From Massariosphaeria phaeospora (lineage: Eukaryota > Ascomycota > Dothideomycetes > Pleosporales): a stretch of 64,000 bases of DNA. Numbering within the stretch: the stretch's first letter is position 1; each line of letters opens with the position of its first letter. Below the pieces are notes generated by a model that was not told where the DNA came from, ran no database searches, and saw only the letters and a program-made list of their open reading frames with translations. Shown in pieces: positions 1 through 10,653 of this stretch. The stretch spans positions 1 to 64,000 of the forward strand of contig JAADJZ010000023.1 of the NCBI GenBank assembly GCA_011032825.1. Reading direction: 5' to 3'. A program made the position numbers and the translations under genes.

Positions 1-205
1 TTAAACTTTAAAAACTCTAGTAGTACTTAGCCTATTTAGGTAATTTTTAGTAGATTTTAAAGTTCTAGCTTAAAGCTTTAAAACAGTGTATAAATTATTC
101 TAATAGGCTTACTATTAAAAAAAGTATTAAAGTTATAATATTAGATAATTTGCTTGGCAAAAGTGTTTTGCGAACTCGTATAGCTTAACTACTTGTAAAG
201 TACGT
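1..205. repeat. Terminus of a decayed element, copy A (cut by window start)
   Basis: About 170 bases at the window start recur almost base for base at 4108-4270, in the same orientation. Both copies run into a degraded form of the terminal repeat seen on the pogo-like elements (GGCAAAAGT...GTACGT), followed by TA at 206-207. This looks like the right-hand end of an element whose body lies outside the window. It may be a non-autonomous relative of the 1.86-kb element. Confidence 0.6.
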
Positions 206-214
206 TATTTGTTA

Positions 215-480
215 ATTTATTAGAAAGCAAAAGAACAAAGAGCAGCAGCTTTAAAAAGCAAAAATAGCAGAGCTAAAAAAAGCAGCTAAGCTATACAAAA
301 AGAAAATTGCAAAGAAAAAACGTATAGCGCAGAAAGCAGCTAAAGTAGCTAAAAAAAAAGAGAAAGTAGAAAAAGCAGCAAAGCGCGCTTGCTAAAAAAA
401 GCTCGCAACGCTACAAAAGCTCTACAATTTTTTTAAAAAAGTAAAAGAAAAGCTTTGCAGCTATTTTTATAAAGTAAAAA
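215..480 (+). pseudogene. Lys/Ala-rich reading-frame remnant, RIP-degraded
   Basis: The plus strand is rich in AAA, AAG, GCA and GCT codons with frequent TAG and TAA interruptions. It resembles the basic C-terminal tail that many fungal DDE transposases carry. No catalytic motif is preserved. It lies between two transposon termini and is most simply a leftover of an older insertion. Confidence 0.35.
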
Positions 481-486
481 GCGTTA

Positions 487-2349
487 ACGTACTTTACAAG
501 TTAGTAGATTACACGGGTTCGTAGATTACTTTTGCCAAGCTCCTACCAAAACTACTTTATTCTAGCGCAAAACAGCTTACTTTGGCCTTGTATAGAGCAA
601 TACAATACGCGATATTATTTAGAGTTTACTTTTACTACTTGCTTACACGTACGCGCATTATGCCTAGTCTAATTGCACTATTTACACTGCCTTTGAGATA
701 GTTCACCTGCTTTAGCGCGCACTTGCGTCTTTAGCTTTTTTTTATTACTACGCGCTTTAAACTCTTTTAGAGCAGTTAGACAAGCTTTATTTTCAACTAT
801 TAAAGTTTTTTCTGCCTAAATCTGCTTTCTTTTATGCGATCTACGTTGCGTAGCAGCTTTATTTGCTGCTTAAAGCTTTGCGATTTTCTTTTGCGCTAAC
901 ACTAGCTTGTGCGCAATAATAGCTGCTCTTTTTAAGACCTTTTTAAAGGCTTTTACTATAGACGTTAGTAAGCTATCTACATACTTCTAAATTCTTGCCT
1001 TTACAAGCGTCAATTGCGACTTAAATTTAAAAGTATTGCTTAGAGTTTGCAACTGCTAAGGCTCGTTATTAATAGGCAGTAGTAGTAATAGAGTACGCAA
1101 CCGAACGTTAAAAGCTATTATAACTTATTCTAGGTTAAATAGAACCAATCTAGCGCTTCGAAACTTTTCTTGGATATTACTAAAAGTAATTGCTGCATTA
1201 TAGGCGCGTATAAAGCATAGTAGAAACTTAAGTTTTGTAATGTAAGTAATACGGTTGCGCATAAAATCTTCGGCTTAGCGCCTGTACGCTTTCTTTAGAG
1301 AAGCAAAACAACCTACATTAAAAAGCTGCAGAAAGTGCGATAAGTGCGAAAGCATGCAAATAGTAATAATCTTGTTCTTTTTGTAGTATTGCTAGAATGC
1401 AAGCGAGTTATAGCTTTTATAGCCGTTAATTGCGAGTAGTTAGTAAGCACTAACTACTCTTTTCTTTGTATGCTTATTAAAGTGCTTTAACTACTGCAAG
1501 CTAAGCTTATTTGTTGTCTAGCCGTTTTTAGAAACTGCAATAACCTAGTTCTAAAGCAGATTTTTTTCTTTGTACTAAGCAAAGAGGTAATAGCAGCTTT
1601 TAAAAATAATAAAAAGTAGAATAGCTTACTTTGTTGCGTTGATGCCTTGGATAACTATTGTCTACTTTCTATTGCTTTGCTGTATTGCCTTTAGCTGTCC
1701 TCGTTTCTCTAAAGCTATAACAACTACTTTAGATAATATCTAGCCTATTATAAAGCCTGTTTTGTTAAAGTTGTACGTGTTTTTATTCTAGATGCCGTAC
1801 TTAGCTTTGATGTTAGCTACTAGGCTAAACTAGCTCTAGATAACTTTTAAATTCTCGCAAAGCGCTTTCTTGTAATTGTACTTGCGATTAAACTTTATTG
1901 TAATTATAGCAGCTTTTAACCTACGTACTAGGCTAGTTTAAGCTAACCTAGCCCTAGATTGCGCTTTGCGCGCAAAGAATTGGCTATATCAGCTACAGCT
2001 GCGAGCCTAAGAGAAAATCCGCGCGTAATAAGCTCAAGTATATGCTCAATAACTACGCTCTCTTTAGTCTTTGTTAGATTCTTTAATTTAGGCTAGCAAT
2101 CTGCTTGTAGAGTCTGTTCTGCGCGTTGGCAGCTTAGTAATAATTAAGCAACGTTGTAGATAGCTGCAGCGCGTTGCTAAAAAAGTGTCGCGTTTTGTTT
2201 AAGAGCCTAAAAGGCAGTTTGTATCTAACGTTCTGTAGAAGGCTCTACCTAGTGTTGTTGTTAAAGCATCGCGTGCATAGGTAGAGTTGGTAGGAGCTTG
2301 GCAAAAGTAATCTACGAACTCGTGTAATCTACTAACTCGTAAAGTACGT
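487..2349 (-). mobile_element. pogo/Fot1-type DNA transposon, heavily RIP-mutated copy
   Basis: The element is 1863 bp and bounded by about 60-bp terminal inverted repeats starting ACGTAC. TA lies on both sides (485-486 and 2350-2351), as expected for Tc1/mariner-pogo target duplications. Its sequence runs collinear with the element at 29094-30957 (1864 bp), whose minus strand encodes an HTH plus DDE transposase. Here almost every codon block has acquired C-to-T or G-to-A changes, so no reading frame survives. It is a dead element. Lengths differing by one base show that decay has been by point mutation, not deletion. Confidence 0.85.
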
Positions 2350-2351
2350 TA

Positions 2352-3565
2352 CAAGCTTTTAAAAACGTACTCAACCTAATTTTATCTAGCTAGGCAATTG
2401 AAAGTAGGTAATAGTTATTCAAAGCATTTGCGCTGCAGAGTACGCGATTTCGCTATTTATTATCTACAAAAAGCGCGTTTACATTTTAGCATAGTACAAA
2501 AAGAACTTTATACCTAGCAATTAAAAGCTTTTAGTTTTTAAGAACAGCTAGACAAACAACGCTTTTAGTTTTAAATAGTTAAAGCACTTTAACGCGCATA
2601 CAAAAGCGCGTTAAGTAGAAAAGTATTAGCTACTTATTTTAGACAGCTATAAGAGCTACTAATTTTAGAATTTCAAAAACTATTGTTTTAAAAACAAAAT
2701 TCTTACGCTTTGCATGCTAGCTTATTTATTTTATATTCTCTAGCTGCTAGATGTAGTTTGCTTCTTGCTGCTAAAGCTAAAGTACTCTTAACGCGTTTAG
2801 AACTTAGCGCGCTAGCGCGTTTTCTATATTAACAAAGAAAGCTTTCTGCTAGCTTTTAAAAACGCGTTTTTTAAAGTGTTTACAACAAAGAACTGTAAAA
2901 AAGCTTTTAAAGCTTTAAAGCTAGTTTCTATTAATACGTAGGTAGTACTTAATTGCTTTAAAGTACAGCTACGTACTTTGCTACTACTTTTTGCACTAGA
3001 AACGCCGTAGCAGTCAAAGACTCTAAGCAATACGCTTGAATTTAAATCGCAATTAAAGCTTATTACTACTAAGCTTAGTTTCTCTCTATTATTTTTAAAA
3101 ATTAGAGTTAACTAGCTTGTTAAAAGGTTCTACTAGATAGCCTATTAGGTTGAGCTAATGCGCAATCGAATCTCTAGCTTTGAAAAAACTATTGAAAAAG
3201 CAACAAAAAGAAAATTACAGAAACAAAAGCAAATTTAGACAAGTAGCATAATAGAGTATAGTAACGAATTAGCGTAGGTAGCTGCTAAAGCGTTTATAGC
3301 ACTTTAGCTATTAAAAAAAACGCGTAGTAAAAAGAGTTAAGAAAAAGCACAACTAGCTCTACGGCGCTGTAAAAACTATAGTAATATAAAGCACAATGCT
3401 CAAACCTACTAAAAAAATACAGAAAAAGCTTTTGAATCTAGAGCTAGCACGACGTACGCAGGTTCTTTATTCAATAGCAATTAGTTTAATGTTCTTTAAA
3501 ATAAGTTGGTTGTGCTAAGGAAAAGTAGCTAGCTTAGTAATCTAGCCGGCTCGGTAATTCAATAC
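2352..3565. pseudogene. RIP-degraded relic of a second transposon
   Basis: On the plus strand, roughly 2480-2990 reads as a protein-like frame interrupted by many TAG/TAA codons, with recurrent Leu, Lys, Phe and Gln between the stops. Around 3180-3460 there is a Lys/Gln/Ala-rich stretch. I cannot identify a family. The segment ends near 3565 with another terminus-like sequence (AAGGAAAAGT...ATACGTTA). No intact gene is present. Confidence 0.4.
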
Positions 3566-3571
3566 GTTAAG

Positions 3572-4142
3572 TAAACTAAGTACTACTAGAGTTTTTAAAG
3601 TTTAAAGATAAAAAGCTTGCTTAAGCTTTATACCTAGTATCTAGTAGAATTCTACTATAATAAACTTTTATATTCTAAAATATTTTTATTTATACTATAA
3701 GTTAGAGTTCTAGAAAGTTTTATAGCGTGTAGCCTAAGATTAAAGCTACTAGACAAGTTAGAAAGTAGTTTACTTTCTTTATACTAGCTAAGTATATATA
3801 TCTATATATAACTATTAAAATCTAATATAAAACTACTTAATAATTTAGTACTTAGTATAATTATACTATACAAGCTTTAAAAAAGTAGTAATATCTATAG
3901 TTATAATAGTACTAATACTTTATACTTAGTAGGTTTTATATATAAGCTCTAATTCTATCTAATAGCTTTAATTCTAAGCTATATACTATATAACTTTCTA
4001 GAACTCTAACTTATAGTATAAATAAAAGTATTTTAGAATATAAAAGTTTGTTATAGTAGAATTCTACTAGATACTAGATATAAAGCTTAAGCGAGCTTTT
4101 TATCTTTAAACTTTAAAAACTCTAGTAGTACTTAGTCTATTT
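3572..4142. repeat. Long inverted repeat (foldback-like), arms about 145 bp
   Basis: The left arm (about 3572-3720) and right arm (about 3995-4142) are inverted copies. Both contain the AAGTACTACTAGAG-type end, the AGAATTCTACTA block and the TTATAGTATAAAT block. The roughly 270-bp centre is AT-rich. The right arm's outer part also belongs to the direct repeat shared with window position 1, so the foldback is part of a larger repeated unit rather than a clean independent MITE. Confidence 0.6.
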
Positions 4143-4645
4143 AAGTAATTTTTAGTAGATTTTAAAGTTCTAGCTTAGAGCTTTAAAATAGTGTATAAAT
4201 TATTCTAATAGGCTTACTATTAAAAAAGGTATTAAAGTTATAATATTAGATAATTTGCTTGGCAAAAGTAATGCACGAACTTGTGTAATGCACGAACTCG
4301 TAAGTAAAGTAGTAAATAAGTATAAGTTAAGTTAAAGTTAAGTTAGCTTACGTAAAACTTTAGTGCTAACCTAACTTATATCTACGCTAAAACGTTTTAG
4401 CGTAGATATAGGTTAGGTTAGTATAAACCTCTACAATTCTATATTTTAATATATTTTCTTTTTATAATTACAACAGCTAGTTATAACAAGTTTATTAACT
4501 TAAAAGTAGTACCTATAACTTAATTTTAACCTACGCTTTAATTACTCTAACTTAACTTTAACTTTAAGTCTATGCGACTCTAACTTAACCTATACTCAAC
4601 AATAGGTACTTTCTACCTATTCGCTAGCGTACTCGTAAAGTACGT
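4108..4645. repeat. Terminus of decayed element, copy B, split by an insertion
   Basis: 4108-4270 repeats the sequence at window start. It is followed by a pogo-type terminal repeat with two GCACGAAC-like subrepeats (about 4271-4303). The terminal repeat is interrupted after ACTCGTAA and resumes at 4631 with ACTCGTAAAGTACGT, ending before TA at 4646-4647. This is the same family as copy A at 1-205. Confidence 0.6.
4304..4630. mobile_element. Small palindromic insertion (MITE-like) with 8-bp target duplication
   Basis: The insert is 327 bp and AT-rich. ACTCGTAA flanks it on both sides (4296-4303 and 4631-4638), and removing the insert with one copy restores a normal pogo-type terminal repeat. 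At 4366-4421 lies a near-perfect palindrome with 28-nt arms and one mismatch, of the G/A kind. TTAAGTTA-type motifs recur inverted near the two ends. An 8-bp duplication would suit a hAT-type non-autonomous element; that family assignment is inference. Confidence 0.6.
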
Positions 4646-4860
4646 TAGCAATACTTATTTAAGCAGGTAATAGCATACTTCAACGAAGCAATCTATATAG
4701 TGTACGTAGCTAGCAACAATTAAGCTATATTATAATATTTGTACACTAACACGTAACGCTTCTAGCTTACTTTTAAAGCTTTGATAGCAACTGTACAATT
4801 AAGCGTTAAGATTCTGCAGATGTATTACCTATACAAGTTAGTATAGAGCATGGCACATTG

Positions 4861-6075
4861 CTTGGCTTCCATAGAAATCTCTAGGTTTGCCCATGGGCGA
4901 ATGGAGGAAATCCAGATCGCCTATGTCAAACACTGTCCACACGCAGTGGGAATTCTCAGCCCAGTCATGTTACAGCTTCCAGACCTCGAAAATCCGCGAC
5001 ACAAGTGAAAAAATCATCTGGTACTTCGAGCAAACTCATTCGATAAGCATCTATCTTTCCCTGCTCAACGTGGGTAGGTGTCTCAATTGGTTGATTGAGC
5101 TTTTGAGAACTCGAGTGACGAATCTTGAGACTGCGGGATCTGGAGCTTGAGCAGTAGTGCCTAACTTCGGGCGTGTATCTATCCTAACTTAGTACAGCTT
5201 CAGATACGAAAGCCTCACAGTGTTCTTAACCTTGGGACGTCCTTTCTATTGCTGATATCTCACCGAACACCTCTGCGACATGTATGTGCATACCCATCGA
5301 GCATTATCGGCTAGAATCTGGAAACTTATAACCTCTGTTATGCCCCTCCATCACGTCCTGTACTGAGGGTATCATGACTCGTAGCTTAGTCTGCGAAAGA
5401 AGAAGCTATGCGGTTCTTAGTATAGATTCTTGCCGTACATGAGCGGGATAGCAGCGCGTGCCAGGCAAGTCAGCAGGAGCTCCTGCTATGAAGCTTCTGT
5501 TATCTTCGGAAGAATTCTCTTACACCGGCACAAGATAGCTCCCGATAGATAACCACAGAAGGAGAACTTGTGATCAGAAGGAAGCAGCTTCTTTTCCGCT
5601 CATAAATAGATGATAGAGTTCAATGTCTCAAATATTGAAGACTAGCAACGACGTGCCTGGAGACTCTCGACTCCGCTGCTATTTGTAACTCTCCAGCGAC
5701 GCCCTGTAAGCCTACTGCGGTTCCAAACCTAATCTTGTCTTGCGCGTGGTAGTACCTCAGTAGTGCAAGTCAGATCGGCATCTAGGACAGCAAATTTCGA
5801 CGACGACTATGGAGTGCACGGCACATGGGCATGTCTCAATGGTAGGGCAATTCTATGGTAGAGGGTTTTCATTACATCGCGACGTTTGACAAAACATAGA
5901 AACATCTTACTCTCACGTCAAATTCCACGTACTCAGTGTTCTCCGGTCCGCCGGGTCCGATATACAGTACATTCTTAAGCACACGTGACTCTCAGATATC
6001 GCTCACGAACCGTTGGCTCACGATTCAAATTAGAACCACTTCTTCTTCTTCCAAGTTTTCCCCCTTCCACAGCAA
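4861..6075. other. Unique intergenic DNA, no gene supported
   Basis: Composition is normal from about 4.86 kb. Short open frames occur, for example at 4887-5150, but none has a recognisable domain, splice pattern or biased composition. A pyrimidine-rich stretch at about 6030-6070 immediately precedes the next candidate gene. Confidence 0.5.
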
Positions 6076-6564
6076 ATGCCACCCGGGCAAGGTTCAAGTT
6101 CAGCGACCTCAAATGGAAAGAATGTTTCGCTAGCGGATACCGGAAGTAGCCACGCTCAGCAGACTGCTCCTCATGCACTACCGGCTTACGCAGGATCCTC
6201 GGAATTCCCGACGTTGACCCGACGACGTAGCTCTGTGAAGCGTACCCTACTCGAACTCCCGCCCATGGCTGATGTTGACCAAGCTGATGCTGGAGCACCC
6301 GGATCGGATGATAGAATGACAGGAATTACCAAAACATTTCCCGAAGCTCGAAATCTCCTCGACGACGGCGACGGCGATCAGCAAGAACTACTCCATGTAT
6401 CGGCGGATGCGGCAGCTTTCATGCTTTTGTCGGCTGCGCTCGCTGGGTGAGTGCGTCCGTCACCGCACTTCCGGTTACAAATCTCCACTCGGTACCTTAG
6501 CATGGTTCAAGCTACATATCTCTTTCTTCATGTTAATGAGTTGGAGCAGTACTTGCCCGTGTAG
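6076..6564 (+). CDS. Hypothetical protein, putative C-terminal membrane anchor
   Basis: Proposed exons are 6076-6446 and 6501-6564, giving 144 aa. The 54-bp intron begins GTGAGT and ends CCTTAG, and joining the exons keeps the frame (GG|C). The first 100 residues are Ser/Thr/Ala-rich and polar, with a short basic patch (TRRRSSVKR, about residues 48-56). The C-terminus, from about SADAAAFMLL through the splice to MVQATYLFL, forms one hydrophobic segment that only becomes membrane-length when the intron is removed, which supports the model. I recognise no family. A CT-rich promoter tract precedes the start. It could be a species-restricted tail-anchored protein, or a chance ORF. Confidence 0.4.
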
Positions 6565-8017
6565 ACCGCAATAATAGACATGGTGAGTACGTAAGTAGCG
6601 GTAGTCACTCACACTCACGGGCATGGGAAACGATCATGGCACAGTATGGAAGGAAGTATTTTATAGGAGCTCGCGGGAGGGCATTGTTATGCTACCAGTT
6701 GAATATCATGTGCCATATCCCCATCGCTGTGTTTTGCACCTACGCCGCCAAACTCTTCGGGTTGCATTTTAGAATTGAGGAGAAGACGAGCTTGCCTGTA
6801 TTGAGGCGGGGGTAGATTGAGCGTAGAGGTGGGGCAGAGAAATCTCGTAGTAGTGCTACAGTATCGGCTGGGAAGTAGTTAGTATTCATTGAGGGGGTTT
6901 TACTGTCGCTGACAAAAGACGTACCTTTGAAAAAGACTAGTCATTGAAGTGATTCGCGCAAAGGCCGTTCCAATCCCAAATCCTGTTTTTGATGTAGTAG
7001 ATCAAGTCAGTGGAGCAGGTGCGGGAACTTGACATGGCAGCCATCAAACACGCGATCTCAGCGCCAAAGAGAGTTTCCTTCATGGCGATGACGATGCGCT
7101 CCGCCTTTCAATCCCAGCGTGAGGGCCGAGTCAGAGCGGCCACCAAAAATCAAGAGTGTACTTTTCTGCGCGCCGGCAAGTCAACATCATATCGCCGGTT
7201 CCTGCGTATCTAAACCGCTTACCATGCTGAGACTCCGTCAGCAACCAGACTCGTATCCCCAGATCAGACTCGACCGCATGCTTTCTTTCCACAGCGCCCA
7301 TGGTTGTCTTCTCAATTGCCAGCGAAGTATGATTTTTAGAGGAAATCTAGAGACGCGCCCGGCCGACATTGTCCAGCGTGCGCTCCTCTGGGATCGTGGA
7401 CAATGGGCGTGAGCTCAACAGACCACCAGACCGAGTGTTCCGCCACTGGCGCGGAGGGCTACGCGGGGCCCAGACAGCAGTCGGCCTGAGTCCGGCGCGA
7501 GGAGGTGTTTGGGGCGGTGGTGTGGGCGGCCACATGATCACGGCGAGTGAGTTCGGGAAGTTCGGGAAGTTCGGGAAGCTCTGGTGGAGGGTTGACAGGC
7601 TCGCGGTGCCTTCCTGTCGTATGAGGCTGACTGTCGCTGCGTGGAGAGATCGGATTGATGGCTGCGGAGAGATCGGATCGATGGCGGCGGAGAGAGATCG
7701 GGGCTTTGGAGGTCAGGAAAGCGCAGAGTCTGGATCGTGTGGCATGAACTTACCTGTGCGCCTCTGTGCACGTGGCCTACGGTAAGTCTACAAGGTGAGA
7801 GAGAGGGTGAGAGAGAGGGCGCGCCAAGCGGGCGGGGTCGGCCTCTCTCTCACCCGGCCTCGACATATTCAACAAACGTAGCACGCGCCCGAGGACGAGG
7901 CTGACAGGACATGGTAATGGACATGGTCATGGACGTGGTGGTCGACGTGGTCGTGGTCGGCGTGGCTGGTGGTGCCAGAACTGGGACTTGTTACGTCACC
8001 GGCTTGCTTACAATATT
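6565..8017. other. Gene-poor stretch with short tandem repeats
   Basis: No gene is supported. It holds three tandem TTCGGGAAG units at 7552-7579 and a degenerate GAGAGATCGGAT-type repeat at about 7641-7697. At about 7903-7965 is a GGACATGG/CGTGGT-rich tract; one plus-strand frame of it reads GHGNGHGHGRGG-like, then continues to a stop inside the adjacent inverted-repeat element. That could be the last exon of an RG-rich protein, but I cannot find upstream exons. Confidence 0.4.
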
Positions 8018-8344
8018 GTGCAGTCCGAATAACCGCATACACCTCAAAAACAGTTTAGTTACCTCTAAATAACTATAGGATAACATTATGAAAACAAGAT
8101 CAATCTTAATGCAAATTTAACATACTCTGTATACTACTATTTAAAACTAAAATATCAAGAAAAATTATCTTATTATAGTGATGTACCTTCAATATCTTAA
8201 TATTTCATCTTTTTCGTGTTGATGAGGGAGGATTTCTGTACTAAACTAGTATAGTATAGAATATACCTACAGTGTGACTTTGTGTACATAGAGATACCCC
8301 GCACTAAACTTTTTTTAGGGCGTATGCGGTATTACGGACTGCAC
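8018..8344. mobile_element. MITE with about 35-bp terminal inverted repeats
   Basis: The 327-bp element has terminal inverted repeats starting GTGCAGTCCG (8018 onwards; right arm ends at 8344), matching over roughly 35 bases with a few mismatches. The centre is very AT-rich and has no coding capacity. CAATAT lies on both sides (8011-8016 with one extra T, and 8345-8350) and may be the target duplication. It is a non-autonomous DNA transposon of unassigned superfamily. Confidence 0.75.
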
Positions 8345-8350
8345 CAATAT

Positions 8351-9391
8351 CGATAACCGACCAGCAGATTCTCACGGCACCATCGCCCATCTTCCAAAAG
8401 ATCTGCGAGCAATCTTCCCGACCTCGGATCGCATCTGCCCTCGCTGAATCTCTGGCATTTCGGCTGCATCTCATCTATCCAAGATAGATCCAGCAGCTCT
8501 CGCACAGGGCGCGAAACGTCCTCTCGAACTGCCCTAATCTCACACGTCTCACACGGGCATGAGGTCTGACGGAACGCGAATGGACGCTAAAACTTCACAG
8601 GCATAGCTTGTGCATATGCAGCGCCGTTGCTTCCTCGTCCCGGTCTCGAGGGCCGGCCCTCTTTCCCGTTGCGCATGGTCCACGTCCTTGGCGCCAGATT
8701 CTCCCGCAGGCTGGCACGGCCCCAAGGTTCACCCACGAGCGCGGGACCTCTCCCGAAAGAACGGCGACGATACACGACCGATTCTCGGTTTCGGCAGTCA
8801 AAATATTTGCTGAGCAGACGGTCGCGATCATGCGGATGGAGTTAAAAAACACCCCTGATTTCCACATTAAATCATGTATTTGTCCTGATCTTTGTGTATT
8901 GATTGTCTGAAGACGACACACTGGCGACGGAAACATGAACGCCGCACAGTTGGACGTGAAGAAGCAGACCATACTGAAATCCTGGGAACTCGGATCTTGA
9001 TTCTCAAAAAAATGGCTCTGGTTGACGCTGTGGAATACTGGACGATTCGTGTCTCTGCTCGGACGTTGGCTCCACCATCTCGAGGCTTCTTCGCCGTAAC
9101 TGAAAGAAAACAACAGAAAGAAGCAGTAGGTTCTCGGAGATTCTCAAGGTGCAGCATCTACTGAAGGGACTTGCTATGTTGGCGCGAATGTCTAAGAGTG
9201 TTATCTTTGTCTTTTTGCTGCATGCGGCTTCGACCACGACCCAACGCCGCTACGCAGCAATCAAAGCTCGTTCCCACCCCGCCATCGAGAGACAAAGCCA
9301 AGGTCTTCAAGATGCAAGCTGAGCTATATGAAGTGGCTGCGCGCAAGCAAGGACGACCCGCGAACTCTCGTACTTAATCAACGATCTCGTC
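8351..9391. other. Intergenic region, no gene supported
   Basis: Overlapping open frames occur on both strands at 8590-9240 (the longest is 172 aa on the minus strand at 8595-9113). None has a domain, signal peptide, plausible intron partner or protein-like composition. I treat them as chance frames in moderately GC-rich DNA. Confidence 0.45.
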
Positions 9392-10243
9392 ATGGCATCA
9401 CTATATCCCTCCCTCCCTGCCGTGAGCCCGCTATTCGTCGATTCCACCCCCTTAGACAACGCGCGACGCGGCTCCCGCTCCATCAAGACTCCCTCACGAT
9501 CCGGCTCCGGGCCCTTCAACAACCTAAACCCGCGCCAGTTTCAGCGCGAGCATCCACCTGCGCCATATATCGCACCCTTCAATCGCCCTACAGGGGGCTC
9601 AACTGAACCTCTCCCTCTCCCTCACCGTTCGACGCCGACACCGCTCAGCAAAACTGAGCGCTTCTGGCTCCAAGACATCAACGAGGTGCCACTCACTAGG
9701 GCCGAGCACGCCTTCCTGCTCCTGCACGAACGCGATTTCTTACCATTCCGATCCAGACAGCGTCAGCAGCCCATCGCGTCGCGCATCGAGCACCTCAAGG
9801 ACATCGACGTCATCGGCCGGGGTGGTGCTGGTAGCGCCTTCTGGGCCGAGTACGAGGATGTGTGTCCGCTGAGCGAGGTCGAGTATTTCTGGATGTTGCG
9901 CATCCTGGTGAAGATGGGGAGCGAGAGTGCGAGGCGGCGTGTGTCCAGTGTGAGCTCGGGACGCTCGGTGGGCGAACGTGAACGCGAACGGTCGCGCTGG
10001 AGGTCGCGCACGCCGTTGTCGCCGACGCTGTCGCTTGGAGACCGGATTCGCAAGGCTCACGCGCCCAGCGAGGGCAGGAGCCAGCGCAGCCGCTCCCGGG
10101 TGAGCAGTAGCCGTGCTAGTGGTGTGGTGGTCAAGGAAAAGAAACGAGGGTGGGTTACCCCGGTAGTGTCACTGGTAGTGGCGTGGCTGGTGTATAATAA
10201 CGCCACGGACCTGCAGAAGTGGTGGGCGTCTCTCGATGTTTGA
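9392..10243 (+). CDS. Hypothetical Pro/Ser/Arg-rich protein with C-terminal membrane anchor
   Basis: A single exon encodes 283 aa from an ATG at 9392. Residues 1-90 are Pro/Ser-rich and probably disordered. Residues about 85-180 are better ordered, with two similar pieces (LSKTERFWLQDI... and LSEVEYFWMLRI...), perhaps a diverged internal duplication. Residues about 185-250 are Arg/Ser-rich (RERERSRWRSR), like SR-type linkers. Near the C-terminus, WVTPVVSLVVAWLVYNN is a single hydrophobic segment followed by a short tail, typical of tail-anchored proteins of the ER, nuclear envelope or mitochondria. I recognise no family. Long open frame and structured composition argue that it is real. Confidence 0.65.
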   Translation: MASLYPSLPAVSPLFVDSTPLDNARRGSRSIKTPSRSGSGPFNNLNPRQFQREHPPAPYIAPFNRPTGGSTEPLPLPHRSTPTPLSKTERFWLQDINEVPLTRAEHAFLLLHERDFLPFRSRQRQQPIASRIEHLKDIDVIGRGGAGSAFWAEYEDVCPLSEVEYFWMLRILVKMGSESARRRVSSVSSGRSVGERERERSRWRSRTPLSPTLSLGDRIRKAHAPSEGRSQRSRSRVSSSRASGVVVKEKKRGWVTPVVSLVVAWLVYNNATDLQKWWASLDV

Positions 10244-10653
10244 TAGGGATCCTCTCGATGTTTGATCGCAGGGCGTTGGTGGGGTTTGGGTTGGAAAATT
10301 TTCCACTGACGGTGTGTTTGCTTCTCAGACCGGCGCACTTTTCGTCGGCCTGATTCCTGAGTCAGGCCCCTTTACTACCATGCGATATCTTTCTGCGTCC
10401 TTATTACTCTGTGTGTTTGTCTACTGTGTTACAATACACACTGTTTTCTGAAGGCCCTGCTATTTCCGCGTTACTATCTTCTTCTTTCCGTTTCGGCACC
10501 TAACAATGTATTCATCGCGAATCTACTACCGCAAGCATTCATTGTCCGTTTACAATACGTGCACGTTCGAAGTGCAGTGAACTATGGTTGTTTCTGGTAC
10601 AATGCTGCTGTGTTTTCAAGGGTGTATATATTTGAGGCTTCTTGCCCTTTAGT
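10244..10653. other. Short intergenic region
   Basis: Spacer between two plus-strand genes. A duplicated CTCTCGATGTTTGAT motif spans the stop codon of the upstream gene (10231-10266). TGTATATATTTGAG at 10622-10635 could act as a TATA-like element for the next gene. Nothing else is seen. Confidence 0.4.

Larger units (their letters stand above)
1..4860. repeat. AT-rich RIP-degraded repeat island
   Basis: The whole block is strongly AT-rich and lacks any intact gene. It is dense in TTA, TAG and TAA triplets. One segment (487-2349) aligns along its length with the less mutated transposon at 29094-30957, and the differences are mostly C-to-T and G-to-A, the signature of repeat-induced point mutation. 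The block is a stack of decayed transposons with recognisable termini. Composition changes abruptly to ordinary unique DNA near 4.85 kb. Confidence 0.9.

Noticed and set aside
8595..9113. 172-aa minus-strand frame
   Set aside because: Overlaps several other open frames on both strands and has no protein-like motif.
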